From Verrucomicrobiota bacterium JB023 (lineage in GTDB: Bacteria; Verrucomicrobiota; Verrucomicrobiia; Verrucomicrobiales; Akkermansiaceae), in assembly GCA_030673895.1 (NCBI GenBank), contig JAUTCR010000017.1, positions 1 through 64,000 on the forward strand: 64,000 nt of DNA, given 5' to 3'. A program made the position numbers and the translations under genes. Within the stretch, counting starts at the first letter, position 1; each line of letters begins with the position of its first letter. This document shows positions 25,475 through 34,927 of the stretch, in pieces. The notes under the pieces were generated by a model, which searched no databases, had not been told where the DNA came from, and was given only the letters and a program-made list of their open reading frames with translations.

Positions 25475-28400
25475 ATGAAAACAAACCTTCTCAACGCTTT
25501 GGTCAGCATCGGCTTCATCACCGGAGCCGCTGCCGCTCCCTCAGTCGAACTGCCTGCCGAGTGGGCCGTTCCTCTCGAGACCGCAGACGGCTTCGCCCTT
25601 GTGGACAAGGCCACGGGCCAGACCCGAATCATGATTCACAAACCAAACGGCAACCTGGTGGAAGCCGGACCCTTGGTCACGAATCTAACCGACGTGAGCG
25701 GCCTCACCTCCGGCTGGGCCACGGCAACGCAGGAGAAGGTTGTGCTATCCTCCGCCTCGAACAATCGCCTCGCCTTCGTGCCGATTGATGCGTCGGCCTC
25801 GTCTCTCTATCAGCCACCCAAGGCCGGGCCGCAGATGGCCCTTCCTCTTCGCGAGAACCCCGGCGACCCCGATGCTCTGCTCATTCACCATCTCTATGGC
25901 GATACTGCTGGCGAGGCCATGGAGCTCATCGAGACACCCGATGGTTCGCCCGTTCCCCTTGATGATTACGATAACAACTACGGGCCCTTCTCTTCCCTCC
26001 AGCCGGTCGTTAATACCTCCACCGGTGACCTCATGGCGATCGGCATTTGGCATCACTTCTCGCCACCCCGGCTGACGGAATTCTACCGCTCCGGCGACAC
26101 CATCTTCCGCTCGATCAAGCCACAGACCGTCTCCTCACAAGCCACCCTCGCATCCGGCATCATCGGGAACGATGGCCGCACCTGCACCATCGCCTTCGTC
26201 CCCGGAGAGGAAAAGGTCCACATCTACACGCACGGCTTCGGCGGCTTCTCTGCCGGCATCGCGACCTCCAATGCCCTGCCCTTCCCTGTGGGGTCGATCA
26301 TCACGGTCGGCACCTCCATTCCCAACGCTCCTCACGGAGCTATCTTCATTGCCGAAGACGGCTCCAGTGGTGTCTATGGCCAAGTCATCGGAGGCACGAC
26401 GATCAACGTCATCTCAACCTTCACGCCCTCCGGAGGGCAAGCGCTTGCCGGCATCCTCCCGGTACCGAATCTTGGCCTGACGGTGCTGGAGGGCTCGCCC
26501 CTCGACCGCTCCGCCAGCGACTGGCGTCACCTCCAGAACAATGGGCTGGGATGGCAAACCGTGGCGAAAGACTCCCTCTCTCCCTGGTTGCCCGCCTCCG
26601 CCAGTTTCGCCACCCTGTTTTGGTACGATAGCACCCCTCTGGTCGATCCTTATGCCCGCCTGCTCCAGCTTGACATCGTTCCGGACTGGACAACGCAGGG
26701 AGGAGCCATCCCGGTCTCTCTACAAAGAGAAACCTATGGGGGCATCGCGCAGGGACTCGACAATCCCGTGGCCATCACCCCCACCGCACCTGCCGGCGCC
26801 ACTTATGTGATGTCCAGCCAGTATGGTGAGAACGCCTCGGTCTCAGCCCTCTCCGACAATCTCACTCTCTCCACACCCTCCGTCTCCATCTTACCCGCCT
26901 CCGATACCTATAGTAGCTCCGTCACAGTCAATGCGCTTTATGATGAGGAGACGGTCCAGGTCTTCTATCGTGACGCGACCAATGGCGGCACTTGGAGCTT
27001 GTTCGACGAGCCCTTCACGGTGGGCTACCCCACCGAGTATGTCTTCTATGCCCAGGATATCGCGAGTGGCTCCACCGGCCCTATCATCTCCCGCTCCTAC
27101 GATTTCTCCGTCGACTTGAACGAGATCGACAGCGACGGAGACGGTGTGCCCGACTATGTGGAGATCGAGAAAGGGCTCGACCCCTCCGCCGGCCCCGATA
27201 CCGACTTCGACTTTCAATCCGATCTCGAAGAACTCTTGGAAGGCACGCTTGCCGACGACCACACCAGCACTATCCCGGAGAGCGCTCGCAACCCCCGCTT
27301 TATCGGGCAAGGCTTCTACCTCTACGCGCAAGCCTTCAATCACACCACCGGCCAAGCGACTCCCTTTGATGACGGAGGCACCCCTGTCGATCCGAGTGAA
27401 ATGGATGAGTCCGTCGTCGCCGGCCAGCGCGAGGACGACCGCCCCGGCGTCGTCTTGAGCACGTCCGACATGGCCGGACTACTCCTTGCCACTGGCGAAG
27501 TCGCCCCCATCACGGAAGCCCCCCTTGGCGGGCAGTACGGTGCCCGCATTGAGGTCAACAATCTCATCGCCGAGCGAGAGTGGCTCATCCTCTCCAGCCC
27601 GGACAACTTCACCCTGGGCACCGGCGTGAGCCCCTTGCCCAATGGCCGGGAAACCATCCGCGTGCTCCAGCGCCCGTCCTTCGAGCTTCCCACCGTCACT
27701 TACAGCCCGAGCGGCACCAATCGCGCGGGCGATGCCGCTCAATGGCTCGCCGCCGCCGCCACGGCGTGGAGCAACTTCCAACCCATCTCCGCACTCACTC
27801 GCATGGAGCCCGAAGACATCGCCATCGCCGTGCTGGCCGAGCAAGCGATCTTCGATTCCTTGGAAAGCCTTCCGAATGCCCTCCAGAGCCAGCTCGGCGT
27901 CCCCGCTTCCGTCGAAGACTTCACCCTCTTCCCCTTCCGCGATCCGGCGCTCACCCCCCTGTCGCGCGACATGATTGAAACCCTTCTCGCCAATGGCTGC
28001 GACTTTTCCGCCCTCATTGAGCTACTCGATAGCGATGCCCGAGCCTCCACGGACATCGTCAGTATGGCGAATTCCATCTACGCGCGCCACGTCGCTGTCT
28101 CCGCCAGCAATCCCGGCATGTCTCTGCCCTTGGACGCATTGCGCTCCTTACTGCGTGATGGCGCCATCACCGACCCCGCATCCACCGTCGCGCTGACCTA
28201 CGATGAGAACGGTGACATCACCTCCTCCACCACACGCGCCAATCCCTACCAGACAATCACCAACGCTGAGATCAATGCCACCCGCACGGCCATGCTGGAC
28301 ATCCTTGCCGATGTGGCCTCGACCAAGCGTCCGACCGAAACCTGGACCATCGAGATTCAGCCCTCCACCACTGCTGGCCACTCCTACAACTACAGCCGCA

Positions 28401-29029
28401 CGTCTAACAACAACCTCGTCTGGCTGGTTGATTCCTTCGGCGAGCGCTTCATCCTCGAACAAGGCCTTGGTCTCAACCTCGGCACCCTGTTCACCGTTAC
28501 CGGTTACACCGATGTGACCGCCCAACCAGGCTTCGACACCATGGAAATTCTTTCCGTCGACATGGTGGTCATCCCGGCCGCGTCGGATTCGGACAGTAAT
28601 GGCAACCTCCTTGATGACGAGTGGGAGCTCTTCTTCTTTGGTAGCCTGGGAGCCGTGGATGCCTTCGACCTGCATCCCACCTCCGGCCACAGCTACCTGC
28701 AGTATCACTTGGCCGGGGCAGATCCCCGGGCCGGCGATCTGGATGAAGATGACGTCATCCTGGCTCCTGCCAATCCGACCATCGAGTGGGACGAGGGTGC
28801 CGGTGCCTACATCATTTGCTGGGACTTTCCCGACGATTATGTCGATGCCTTTGAATTTGCGGTGATTTCGTCCACTGATTTGGGAGAAAGCGACCCCTTC
28901 GATGTCTCGGCCAATGCTGGCTCGGTCTATCAAATCGAGCCCGGCCGCTACGGCATCCAGGTCGCTATCGCCGAGTCGGAGCTTCCCGCGAATTTCTTCC
29001 AGATCCAGATGTCTCTGGGAAATCCGTGA
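25475..29029 (+). CDS. Giant exported protein with thrombospondin-3-type calcium motif and shared C-terminal tail
   Basis: A 1184-aa protein with a signal peptide (LLNALVSIGFITGAAAA). The first 450 residues are beta-rich, possibly propeller-like, and unassigned. At about 545-590 there is a thrombospondin type-3/calcium repeat (EIDSDGDGVPDYVEIEKGLD). A helical middle part follows. Near the C-terminus come SDSNGNLLDDEWELFFFGS and a segment ending LPANFFQIQMSLGNP, matching the arrangement of other secreted proteins in this window. It is the last gene of the three-gene unit and converges on the TPM gene with only six bases between the stops. The function is unknown; a surface or matrix role is likely. 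Confidence 0.82.
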   Translation: MKTNLLNALVSIGFITGAAAAPSVELPAEWAVPLETADGFALVDKATGQTRIMIHKPNGNLVEAGPLVTNLTDVSGLTSGWATATQEKVVLSSASNNRLAFVPIDASASSLYQPPKAGPQMALPLRENPGDPDALLIHHLYGDTAGEAMELIETPDGSPVPLDDYDNNYGPFSSLQPVVNTSTGDLMAIGIWHHFSPPRLTEFYRSGDTIFRSIKPQTVSSQATLASGIIGNDGRTCTIAFVPGEEKVHIYTHGFGGFSAGIATSNALPFPVGSIITVGTSIPNAPHGAIFIAEDGSSGVYGQVIGGTTINVISTFTPSGGQALAGILPVPNLGLTVLEGSPLDRSASDWRHLQNNGLGWQTVAKDSLSPWLPASASFATLFWYDSTPLVDPYARLLQLDIVPDWTTQGGAIPVSLQRETYGGIAQGLDNPVAITPTAPAGATYVMSSQYGENASVSALSDNLTLSTPSVSILPASDTYSSSVTVNALYDEETVQVFYRDATNGGTWSLFDEPFTVGYPTEYVFYAQDIASGSTGPIISRSYDFSVDLNEIDSDGDGVPDYVEIEKGLDPSAGPDTDFDFQSDLEELLEGTLADDHTSTIPESARNPRFIGQGFYLYAQAFNHTTGQATPFDDGGTPVDPSEMDESVVAGQREDDRPGVVLSTSDMAGLLLATGEVAPITEAPLGGQYGARIEVNNLIAEREWLILSSPDNFTLGTGVSPLPNGRETIRVLQRPSFELPTVTYSPSGTNRAGDAAQWLAAAATAWSNFQPISALTRMEPEDIAIAVLAEQAIFDSLESLPNALQSQLGVPASVEDFTLFPFRDPALTPLSRDMIETLLANGCDFSALIELLDSDARASTDIVSMANSIYARHVAVSASNPGMSLPLDALRSLLRDGAITDPASTVALTYDENGDITSSTTRANPYQTITNAEINATRTAMLDILADVASTKRPTETWTIEIQPSTTAGHSYNYSRTSNNNLVWLVDSFGERFILEQGLGLNLGTLFTVTGYTDVTAQPGFDTMEILSVDMVVIPAASDSDSNGNLLDDEWELFFFGSLGAVDAFDLHPTSGHSYLQYHLAGADPRAGDLDEDDVILAPANPTIEWDEGAGAYIICWDFPDDYVDAFEFAVISSTDLGESDPFDVSANAGSVYQIEPGRYGIQVAIAESELPANFFQIQMSLGNP

Positions 29030-29035
29030 GCCGAT

Positions 29036-29773
29036 TCACTTGTCTTCTTCCTTGAAAGACATCTCCCTGACCATCCCGCCTCCATAAGGTGCACCGAGTC
29101 GTTCGCTCACCTCAAGATCCGGGAACTGCCGGGCAAGGAGTTCACGCTCCTTGCCTCTCCCGATCCATCTTCCCCCGAACCAGAAGATGGCGGTCACCAG
29201 AAGGGCGGTGAGCCCCATGGCGAGGAAGAGTCCCACCCCGGCACCGCCGGACGAGGCTGACCGCTGTTCATCAAGAAGGCGCTCCAAATGGTCGGCCAAT
29301 GCAAAACCAAGGCGCTCGGCATAATCCGCGCTTGAGCCAGCATCAGGCGACACGTTTTCTCTTAAATTAAGAACCATCTGCTGCAGCCGGTCATCCGGCA
29401 GTTTGGCAGGCTCCACGTCACCCGGGGCGACGGAGGCCTGAAGGACAGAGAACGACGTCGCGAAGCGGCGCTCATCCGTATCACACACGAGGACGAGACC
29501 GGCCTCGCCCTCGCCGAGCCACTCGTCGCGGAACTCATCGGCCTTGTCGGCCACGGTTCCCCCGATGATTCCCCCATAAACGATGAAGTAGACGGCAAAG
29601 CCTTTCTCCTCCTCCAGCGCCTTGAGCCTGCGGGTCAATTCATCATGCCCACGACCATCGAAGGAGAAGATGCCCCCCTCATCCAAGACGTGGCTCTCAG
29701 GCTCCGCGGCGACAGCCACCCGGCACATGAGCAAGAGGAGGGAGAAGAGACGCAGAAACCACATCGCCCTCAT
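29036..29773 (-). CDS. TPM-domain membrane protein (YgcG/TPM_phosphatase family)
   Basis: A 245-aa protein with a signal peptide (MWFLRLFSLLLLMCRVAVAA). A TPM domain follows, recognisable from HVLDEGGIFSFDGRG, ELTRRLKALEEEKGFAVYF, ADEFRDEWLGEGEAGLVLV and TDERRFATSFS. A membrane helix lies at about 187-206 (LFLAMGLTALLVTAIFWFGG), with a short basic cytoplasmic end. TPM proteins sit in bacterial envelopes and, in photosynthetic organisms, assist photosystem II repair; their bacterial activity is unclear. It follows gluQ by 56 bases and may be the end of the moaA-gluQ unit. The start could be ATG 29773 or 29764. Confidence 0.82.
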   Translation of the reverse strand: MRAMWFLRLFSLLLLMCRVAVAAEPESHVLDEGGIFSFDGRGHDELTRRLKALEEEKGFAVYFIVYGGIIGGTVADKADEFRDEWLGEGEAGLVLVCDTDERRFATSFSVLQASVAPGDVEPAKLPDDRLQQMVLNLRENVSPDAGSSADYAERLGFALADHLERLLDEQRSASSGGAGVGLFLAMGLTALLVTAIFWFGGRWIGRGKERELLARQFPDLEVSERLGAPYGGGMVREMSFKEEDK

Positions 29774-29829
29774 TCCGGCTCACATTCCCCCTGACCGCGA
29801 GCAAATACGGTGCCAGCAGACTCCCCTGC

Positions 29830-30678
29830 TCAAGACTCGAGAGCGCCGATCGCCATCTCCTTCACTTCGTCTGGCGAGCATCCCTCCTCACGCAACTTCC
29901 GGATCGAGAGCGAGTCGTGGCGCTTGGCGAGGCGCTTGCCTTCCTCATCCACGACCAGACGATGATGATAGTAGCTCTGCCCGGGCAAACCCAGGAGGGC
30001 CTGCAAGACCCGATGCACATGGGTCGACTCCAGCAAATCCTCTCCCCTCGTCACCGAGGTGATGCCCTGGTAGGCATCATCCACAACGACGGCAAGGTGG
30101 TAAGAGGTCGCCAAATCCTTACGCGCCAGCACGACATCACCCAAGAGCTCCGGCTCGACCTGGACCTCCCCCAAGCACTGATCGTGAAAGGTCAGCGGAC
30201 CGGCTAGCTGCGCGGCCTTCTTCATATCGATCCGCCACGCATGGCTTTCTCTCGCAACTCTTTCGACCCGCTCCGACTCGTTAAGATTTCGGCAAGTTCC
30301 GGGATAGACCAAGGCTCCGTCTCCCTGCTGCGGTGCCGCTAGCGCAAGGTCCTTGCGGGTGCAAAAACACGGATACAAGACGCCCAGGCTCCGGAGTCGG
30401 CCAAGTGCCTCCTCGTAAGCGGTCATCCGCTCCAATTGTCGCAGGGGCTTGCCCTCCCAATTGATCCCGAGCCACTTCAAGTCTTCCTCGATGGCCGGGT
30501 AGAAGTGCTCCCGCACCCGGGTGTGGTCGATGTCTTCAAAACGAAGAAAAAATTGCCCTCCGGCTTCCCTCGTTTTCTCGTATGCCAAACAGGCTGAATA
30601 GGCATGCCCCAGATGGAGCCACCCCGTCGGAGAGGGAGCGAACCGGGTGATCAACGGAACTGAAGCCGATGCTGCCAT
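29830..30678 (-). CDS. gluQ: Glutamyl-Q tRNA(Asp) synthetase
   Basis: A 282-aa protein with the catalytic core of glutamyl-tRNA synthetase but no anticodon-binding domain, which is the definition of GluQ-RS. The HIGH motif is HLGH in SPTGWLHLGHAYS. The KMSKS region reads RLAKRHDSLSI, as in this family. The zinc site CxC-Y-C is present (LYPCFCTRKD and VYPGTCRNL). The enzyme charges glutamate onto queuosine in tRNA(Asp). It is 14 bases downstream of moaA on the same strand. Confidence 0.93.
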   Translation of the reverse strand: MAASASVPLITRFAPSPTGWLHLGHAYSACLAYEKTREAGGQFFLRFEDIDHTRVREHFYPAIEEDLKWLGINWEGKPLRQLERMTAYEEALGRLRSLGVLYPCFCTRKDLALAAPQQGDGALVYPGTCRNLNESERVERVARESHAWRIDMKKAAQLAGPLTFHDQCLGEVQVEPELLGDVVLARKDLATSYHLAVVVDDAYQGITSVTRGEDLLESTHVHRVLQALLGLPGQSYYHHRLVVDEEGKRLAKRHDSLSIRKLREEGCSPDEVKEMAIGALES

Positions 30679-30692
30679 CTCCCTAACAGGTT

Positions 30693-31682
30693 CTAACCGC
30701 CAAGATAACTCATCTCCGCTTTCTTTACGGTCACTTCGCCCCGCTCTTCGGAATACCGGTCACGGCGACCGCTCCAGATGCGGGCCAGGGTCTCTTGCAA
30801 TTCCTCCTCGGTCGCCCCTTTGCGAAGAAGCGACTTCACATCCAAGCCTTCACCCGTGAAGAGGCAGGTAAAGATGCGCCCCTCTGCCGAGACCCTCATC
30901 CGGGTGCAATCTCCGCAGAAAGGACGGGTGACAGACTCAATGACCCCCATCTCCCCACCATCCGCAAACTGCCATCGACGGGCCACTTCACCGCGGTAAG
31001 AGGGGATGGACTCCTCCAGGGCGTAGGCTTCGCCCACTCGCTTCACAATCTCGGCCCCGCTCAGGACTTCATCCATCTTCCACCCGTTACTCTCCCCCAC
31101 ATCCATGTATTCGATGAAGCGCATGGTCACTCCCCGCTCCCGCGCCCAAGTGACCAAGGGCAGGATCTCTCCCTCGTTGACGCCCCGCTGGATGACCGCA
31201 TTGACCTTGACCGGGAAGCCCTGCATCAACGCGGCGTCAATGCCGCGCAGGACCCGCTCCACCTTGGCGCCCACCCCATTCATCTTCGCAAAAACCTCCG
31301 CATCGAGCGCATCCAGACTCACGGTGACCCGATCGAGCCCCGCCAGCCGCAGCCCCTCGGCATGATGCGCCAGCAGGACCCCATTGGTCGTCAACGCCAG
31401 ATCCTCAACGCCATCCACCGACGCCAGGAGAGCAACCAGATTCTCAACCCCATTCCGCAGCAGCGGCTCCCCACCTGTCAACCTCACCTTGCGCACCCCA
31501 AGCCGGACGGAGGTCCTGACCAAGGTTTCAATCTCTTCGAACGACAGAATCTCTTCCCGCTCCAAAAATCGATAGCCCGGCCCGAAAACCTCGATCGGCA
31601 TGCAGTAGCGGCAGCGAAAATTGCAACGGTCCGTCACAGAAATCCGCAAATCGCGCAACGGTCTTCCCAAAAGGTCCCTCAC
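30693..31682 (-). CDS. moaA: GTP 3',8-cyclase MoaA (molybdenum cofactor synthesis)
   Basis: A 329-aa radical-SAM enzyme that catalyses the first step of molybdopterin synthesis from GTP, together with MoaC. The N-terminal cluster site is CNFRCRYCM in LRDLRISVTDRCNFRCRYC. The LTGGEPLLR motif follows, and the C-terminal cluster ligands are in FCGDCTRMRVSAEG and IFTCLF. I chose the GTG at 31682, preceded by AAGGTGGG, because it gives the family start (LLGRPLRDLRIS). A longer in-frame start at 31796 would add 38 residues without family similarity and overlap the divergent GNAT gene. moeA lies 3.2 kb away on the other strand. Confidence 0.95.
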   Translation of the reverse strand: MRDLLGRPLRDLRISVTDRCNFRCRYCMPIEVFGPGYRFLEREEILSFEEIETLVRTSVRLGVRKVRLTGGEPLLRNGVENLVALLASVDGVEDLALTTNGVLLAHHAEGLRLAGLDRVTVSLDALDAEVFAKMNGVGAKVERVLRGIDAALMQGFPVKVNAVIQRGVNEGEILPLVTWARERGVTMRFIEYMDVGESNGWKMDEVLSGAEIVKRVGEAYALEESIPSYRGEVARRWQFADGGEMGVIESVTRPFCGDCTRMRVSAEGRIFTCLFTGEGLDVKSLLRKGATEEELQETLARIWSGRRDRYSEERGEVTVKKAEMSYLGG

Positions 31683-31761
31683 AAACCCACCTTCGCGCCT
31701 ACCGGCAGGGTCGGCAACGCCAAAAAGCGACCCCGACTTGCCAACTCCTCCCCAGCTGTCG

Positions 31762-32211
31762 ATGCTCCATCCCGTGATCATCCAATTCCGAGCCATCGAG
31801 TATGGGACTGCGGATTACGAGGCCGAATACCGCTTGCGTAATGCCGTGCTCCGCCACCCGCTCGGGATGGATCTTTCCGACGAGTATCTTGGTGCCGAGA
31901 GGGATCAGCTGCACTTCGGCCTCTTCTCCGCCAGCGGCGATCTGCTGGCGACGGTCATCGCCGTTCCGGGAGAGGAGAATACCGCCCGGATCCGTCAGAT
32001 GGCGGTGACCATGGAGTGGGCAGGGCGAGGCCTCGGGAGCCACCTCATGAGAGAAGTCGAGAAGCAGCTGATCCAGCAGGGCATGCGGCGTATCGAGCTG
32101 CACGCCCGTCGCTCCGCAGAGAGATTCTACCTGAAGCTCGGGTATCGGCCGGAAGGAACGGAATTTCAGGAGATTGGCCTCCCTCACATTCTGATGGTCA
32201 AGGAGCTCTGA
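31762..32211 (+). CDS. GNAT-family N-acetyltransferase
   Basis: A 149-aa protein of normal GNAT length. The acetyl-CoA-binding motif A is visible as [19 protein letters not shown] (R/Q-x-x-G-x-G/A), and the following helix and final strand are [20 protein letters not shown]. The acetyl acceptor cannot be told. ATG 31762 was chosen because sequence upstream of it lacks family similarity and would read into moaA. It is divergent from moaA (79 bases apart) and is followed by csaA after 68 bases. Confidence 0.87.
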   Translation: MLHPVIIQFRAIEYGTADYEAEYRLRNAVLRHPLGMDLSDEYLGAERDQLHFGLFSASGDLLATVIAVPGEENTARIRQMAVTMEWAGRGLGSHLMREVEKQLIQQGMRRIELHARRSAERFYLKLGYRPEGTEFQEIGLPHILMVKEL

Positions 32212-32279
32212 GCGAATGGTTGGCTCCATCCACTTGTTTCCCTTGGCCCCGGCTGCGTCTCCATTCAACTTCATGCCGT

Positions 32280-32618
32280 ATGGAACAGATTCAATGGGAG
32301 GATTTTGCCAAAGTTGACCTCCGCGTCGGCACCATCATCGAAGCCTCGGATTTTCCCGAGGCCAGACGTCCCGCCTACAAGCTGAAAATTGACTTTGGAG
32401 AGGCCATTGGCATCCGGAAATCGAGCGCTCAAATCACCGCGCTCTACGAGAAGGAGGAACTCGTCGGTAAGCAAATCCTTGCCGTGGTGAACTTCCCTCC
32501 CAAGCAAATCGGCCCCTTCATGTCCGAATGCCTGGTCACCGGCTTTGCCCGGGAGGATGGCGCGGTTGTCCTGATCTCGCCTGATAGCGAGACCCCCAAT
32601 GGGACCAAGCTGAGTTGA
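32280..32618 (+). CDS. csaA: tRNA-binding protein CsaA
   Basis: A 112-aa protein that is wholly a CsaA/EMAP-II-type OB fold. The landmarks are [60 protein letters not shown] and the end [12 protein letters not shown]. CsaA is a dimeric tRNA-binding protein, also described as an export-linked chaperone in Bacillus. The ATG at 32280 gives the exact family start, although an open frame extends upstream through the GNAT gene. Confidence 0.94.
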   Translation: MEQIQWEDFAKVDLRVGTIIEASDFPEARRPAYKLKIDFGEAIGIRKSSAQITALYEKEELVGKQILAVVNFPPKQIGPFMSECLVTGFAREDGAVVLISPDSETPNGTKLS

Positions 32619-32731
32619 GGCAGTCCACAGCGGGTTGGGTGATTACCCGACTGACCCGCCAAGCGGTTTGGTCCCGTCAGCATTCCCGCTCGAAATGCTC
32701 ACCATCCGATGTAGGAGTGACTCATCATTCC

Positions 32732-34813
32732 ATGAATCCATTTCTCATTTTAATGACCTCCACCACCTTACTCTCCGCCCTCGATTATCCAGAGTCCCGC
32801 AAGGACGATACCGAGGACGTCCTCCACGGGGTGACGGTGTCCGATCCCTATCGCTGGCTCGAGGATGACAACTCCGAAGAGACAAAAGCCTGGGTGAAGG
32901 CTCAGAACAAAGTGACGGAAGCTTACCTTGGGCAGCTCACCAATCGAGAGGAAATCCGGGATCGCTTGACCGCAATCTGGAACTACGAGCGCACCGGGCT
33001 CCCCTCCGAGTATGGAGGCAAGTGGTTCTTCTCCTACAACTCCGGCCTCCTCAATCAACCTCTCCTCAAGGTGATGGAGTCCCTTGATGGCGAGCCCCGC
33101 ACCCTGCTCGATCCGAACACGCTCTCCGACGATGGCACCGTCTCCCTCGGCTCTTATGTGCCGAGTGAAGATGGCAAGCTCCTCGCCTACTCCATCTCCC
33201 GGGGAGGCAGCGACTGGCGTGAGATCTACGTCCGCGACGTTGCCACCGGAGAAGACCTGGAGGACAAACTGAACTGGGTAAAATTCAGCCCCATCTCTTG
33301 GGCCAAGGATGGCAGCGGCTTCTACTACAGCCGCTACGATGAGCCTGCCGAGGGCGAGGCCATGACCCAGACGAATGAGAACCAGAAGATGTGCTTCCAC
33401 CGCCTGGGCACACCCCAAGAGGAAGACCTCATCATCTATGAACGACCGGATCAGCCCCGGTGGGGGATCCGCGGCGGCGTCAGCGAGGGCGGGAAGTATC
33501 TCCTCATCAATATCAGCGAAGGCACCGATCCCAAGAACCGCTTCTTCTATCGCCCCATCGACAGTGACGAGGTCATCGAGCTCTTGCCCGAGCCGGATGC
33601 CCGCTACGAGTTCGTGGGCAATGTCGGTCGCCAATTCTATTTCCTAACCGACCTGGACGCTCCCCGGCTCCGCTTGATTGCCATCGATATTGAGAAGCCG
33701 GAACGCGCACATTGGAAGGAAGTGATCCCAGAGGGCGACCATCTGCTGGAAGACGTCTCGATGGTGGGCGGCCAGCTCATAGCGGCCTATCTTCAGGATG
33801 CCAAGAGCGCCATCACCGCCTTCGACTTGGAGGGAAAAAAGATTCGCGAGGTCGAGCTGCCGGGCATCGGCAGTGTGGGAGGCTTCTCCGGCAGATCTGA
33901 CGACGAGGCCACTTTCTACCGCTTCACCAGCTTCACGGATCCGGGCGCCATCTATCGCTACGATATCTCTAGTGGAGAGAGCAGCCTGTGGAAGGATTCC
34001 GACGTGGCCTTCGCGGGGGACGATTACGAAACGAAGCAATACTTTGCGACGAGCAAGGATGGCACCAAGGTCCCGTTTTTCCTCATCCACAAGAAGGGGC
34101 TGAAGCAGGATGGCAGCCATCGCACCCTCCTCTACGGCTATGGTGGCTTTAATATCAGCCTCACGCCAGGCTTCTCCATCAGTCGCGCCGTCTGGCTGGA
34201 GCGGGGAGGCGTCCTCGCAGTCGCCAATCTACGGGGAGGTGGCGAGTATGGGTCGGAATGGCACCAGGCCGGCACCCGTCTGCAGAAGCAGAACGTGTTC
34301 GATGACTTCATCGCCATTGCGGAATGGCTCGTCGCGGAGAACTACACCTCGGAGGAGAAATTAGCCATCCAAGGAGGCAGCAATGGCGGCCTCCTCGTCG
34401 GCGCTTGCCTCACGCAGCGCCCCGAGCTGTTCGGCGCTGCCCTGCCGGCCGTGGGTGTGCTGGACATGCTGCGCTTCCACAAATTCACCATTGGATGGGC
34501 TTGGGAGAAGGACTACGGGAGCGCGGAGAATCCTGAAGAGTTTGAGGCGCTGCTCCGCTACTCACCCTATCACAACCTGAAGGATGGCACGACCTACCCA
34601 GCCACCATGGTCACCACCGCCGATCACGATGACCGCGTGGTCCCCGCCCACAGCTTCAAGTTCGCCGCCCGACTGCAGGAATACCAGGCCAGCGATGGCC
34701 CGCCCGTTCTGATCCGCATCGACACCAGCGCGGGACATGGAGCTGGCACCGCGCTCTCGAAGGTCATCAATCGGGTGGCTGACGAGTGGGCCTTTCTCGA
34801 GAGCGAGCTTTGA
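32732..34813 (+). CDS. Prolyl oligopeptidase family protein (S9A)
   Basis: A 693-aa serine peptidase of standard family length. The N-terminus has a short hydrophobic stretch (NPFLILMTSTTLLSA) that could be a signal peptide. The S9 beta-propeller begins at YPESRKDDTEDVLHG and SDPYRWLEDDNSEETKAWV. The catalytic domain has the nucleophile Ser in IQGGSNGGLLV, the Asp in ADHDDRVVPAHS and the His in TSAGHGAGTA. The enzyme cuts short peptides after proline. ATG 32732 was chosen because residues upstream do not fit the family. Confidence 0.93.
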   Translation: MNPFLILMTSTTLLSALDYPESRKDDTEDVLHGVTVSDPYRWLEDDNSEETKAWVKAQNKVTEAYLGQLTNREEIRDRLTAIWNYERTGLPSEYGGKWFFSYNSGLLNQPLLKVMESLDGEPRTLLDPNTLSDDGTVSLGSYVPSEDGKLLAYSISRGGSDWREIYVRDVATGEDLEDKLNWVKFSPISWAKDGSGFYYSRYDEPAEGEAMTQTNENQKMCFHRLGTPQEEDLIIYERPDQPRWGIRGGVSEGGKYLLINISEGTDPKNRFFYRPIDSDEVIELLPEPDARYEFVGNVGRQFYFLTDLDAPRLRLIAIDIEKPERAHWKEVIPEGDHLLEDVSMVGGQLIAAYLQDAKSAITAFDLEGKKIREVELPGIGSVGGFSGRSDDEATFYRFTSFTDPGAIYRYDISSGESSLWKDSDVAFAGDDYETKQYFATSKDGTKVPFFLIHKKGLKQDGSHRTLLYGYGGFNISLTPGFSISRAVWLERGGVLAVANLRGGGEYGSEWHQAGTRLQKQNVFDDFIAIAEWLVAENYTSEEKLAIQGGSNGGLLVGACLTQRPELFGAALPAVGVLDMLRFHKFTIGWAWEKDYGSAENPEEFEALLRYSPYHNLKDGTTYPATMVTTADHDDRVVPAHSFKFAARLQEYQASDGPPVLIRIDTSAGHGAGTALSKVINRVADEWAFLESEL

Positions 34814-34825
34814 GCCCGCCTCGCT

Positions 34826-34846
34826 CCCCGCCCTCCCCGGGCGGGG
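34826..34846 (+). terminator. Strong GC hairpin after the prolyl oligopeptidase gene
   Basis: CCCCGCCC (34826-34833) and GGGCGGGG (34839-34846) form a perfect 8-bp stem with a five-base loop, 13 bases after the stop. There is no T run, so it may only pause transcription or protect the mRNA end. Confidence 0.5.
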
Positions 34847-34927
34847 TGCTCAAGAGAGAGTCTCCTCTTCCTACAACTCATTGGAAAAACCAATCGCACC
34901 TTTGCGGATTCCGTTCACATTAAGCCC

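Noticed and set aside
28190-28230. A YDENGDITSSTT string in the 1184-aa protein, like an RHS YD repeat
   Set aside because: It is a single occurrence without the repeat spacing of RHS proteins.
31683-31796. Longer moaA start
   Set aside because: The added 38 residues match nothing and overlap the divergent GNAT gene; the GTG at 31682 has a ribosome-binding site and the family N-terminus.
34879-34893. Short ATTGG/CCAAT hairpin before moeA as a riboswitch
   Set aside because: A five-base stem alone does not resemble the molybdenum-cofactor riboswitch.
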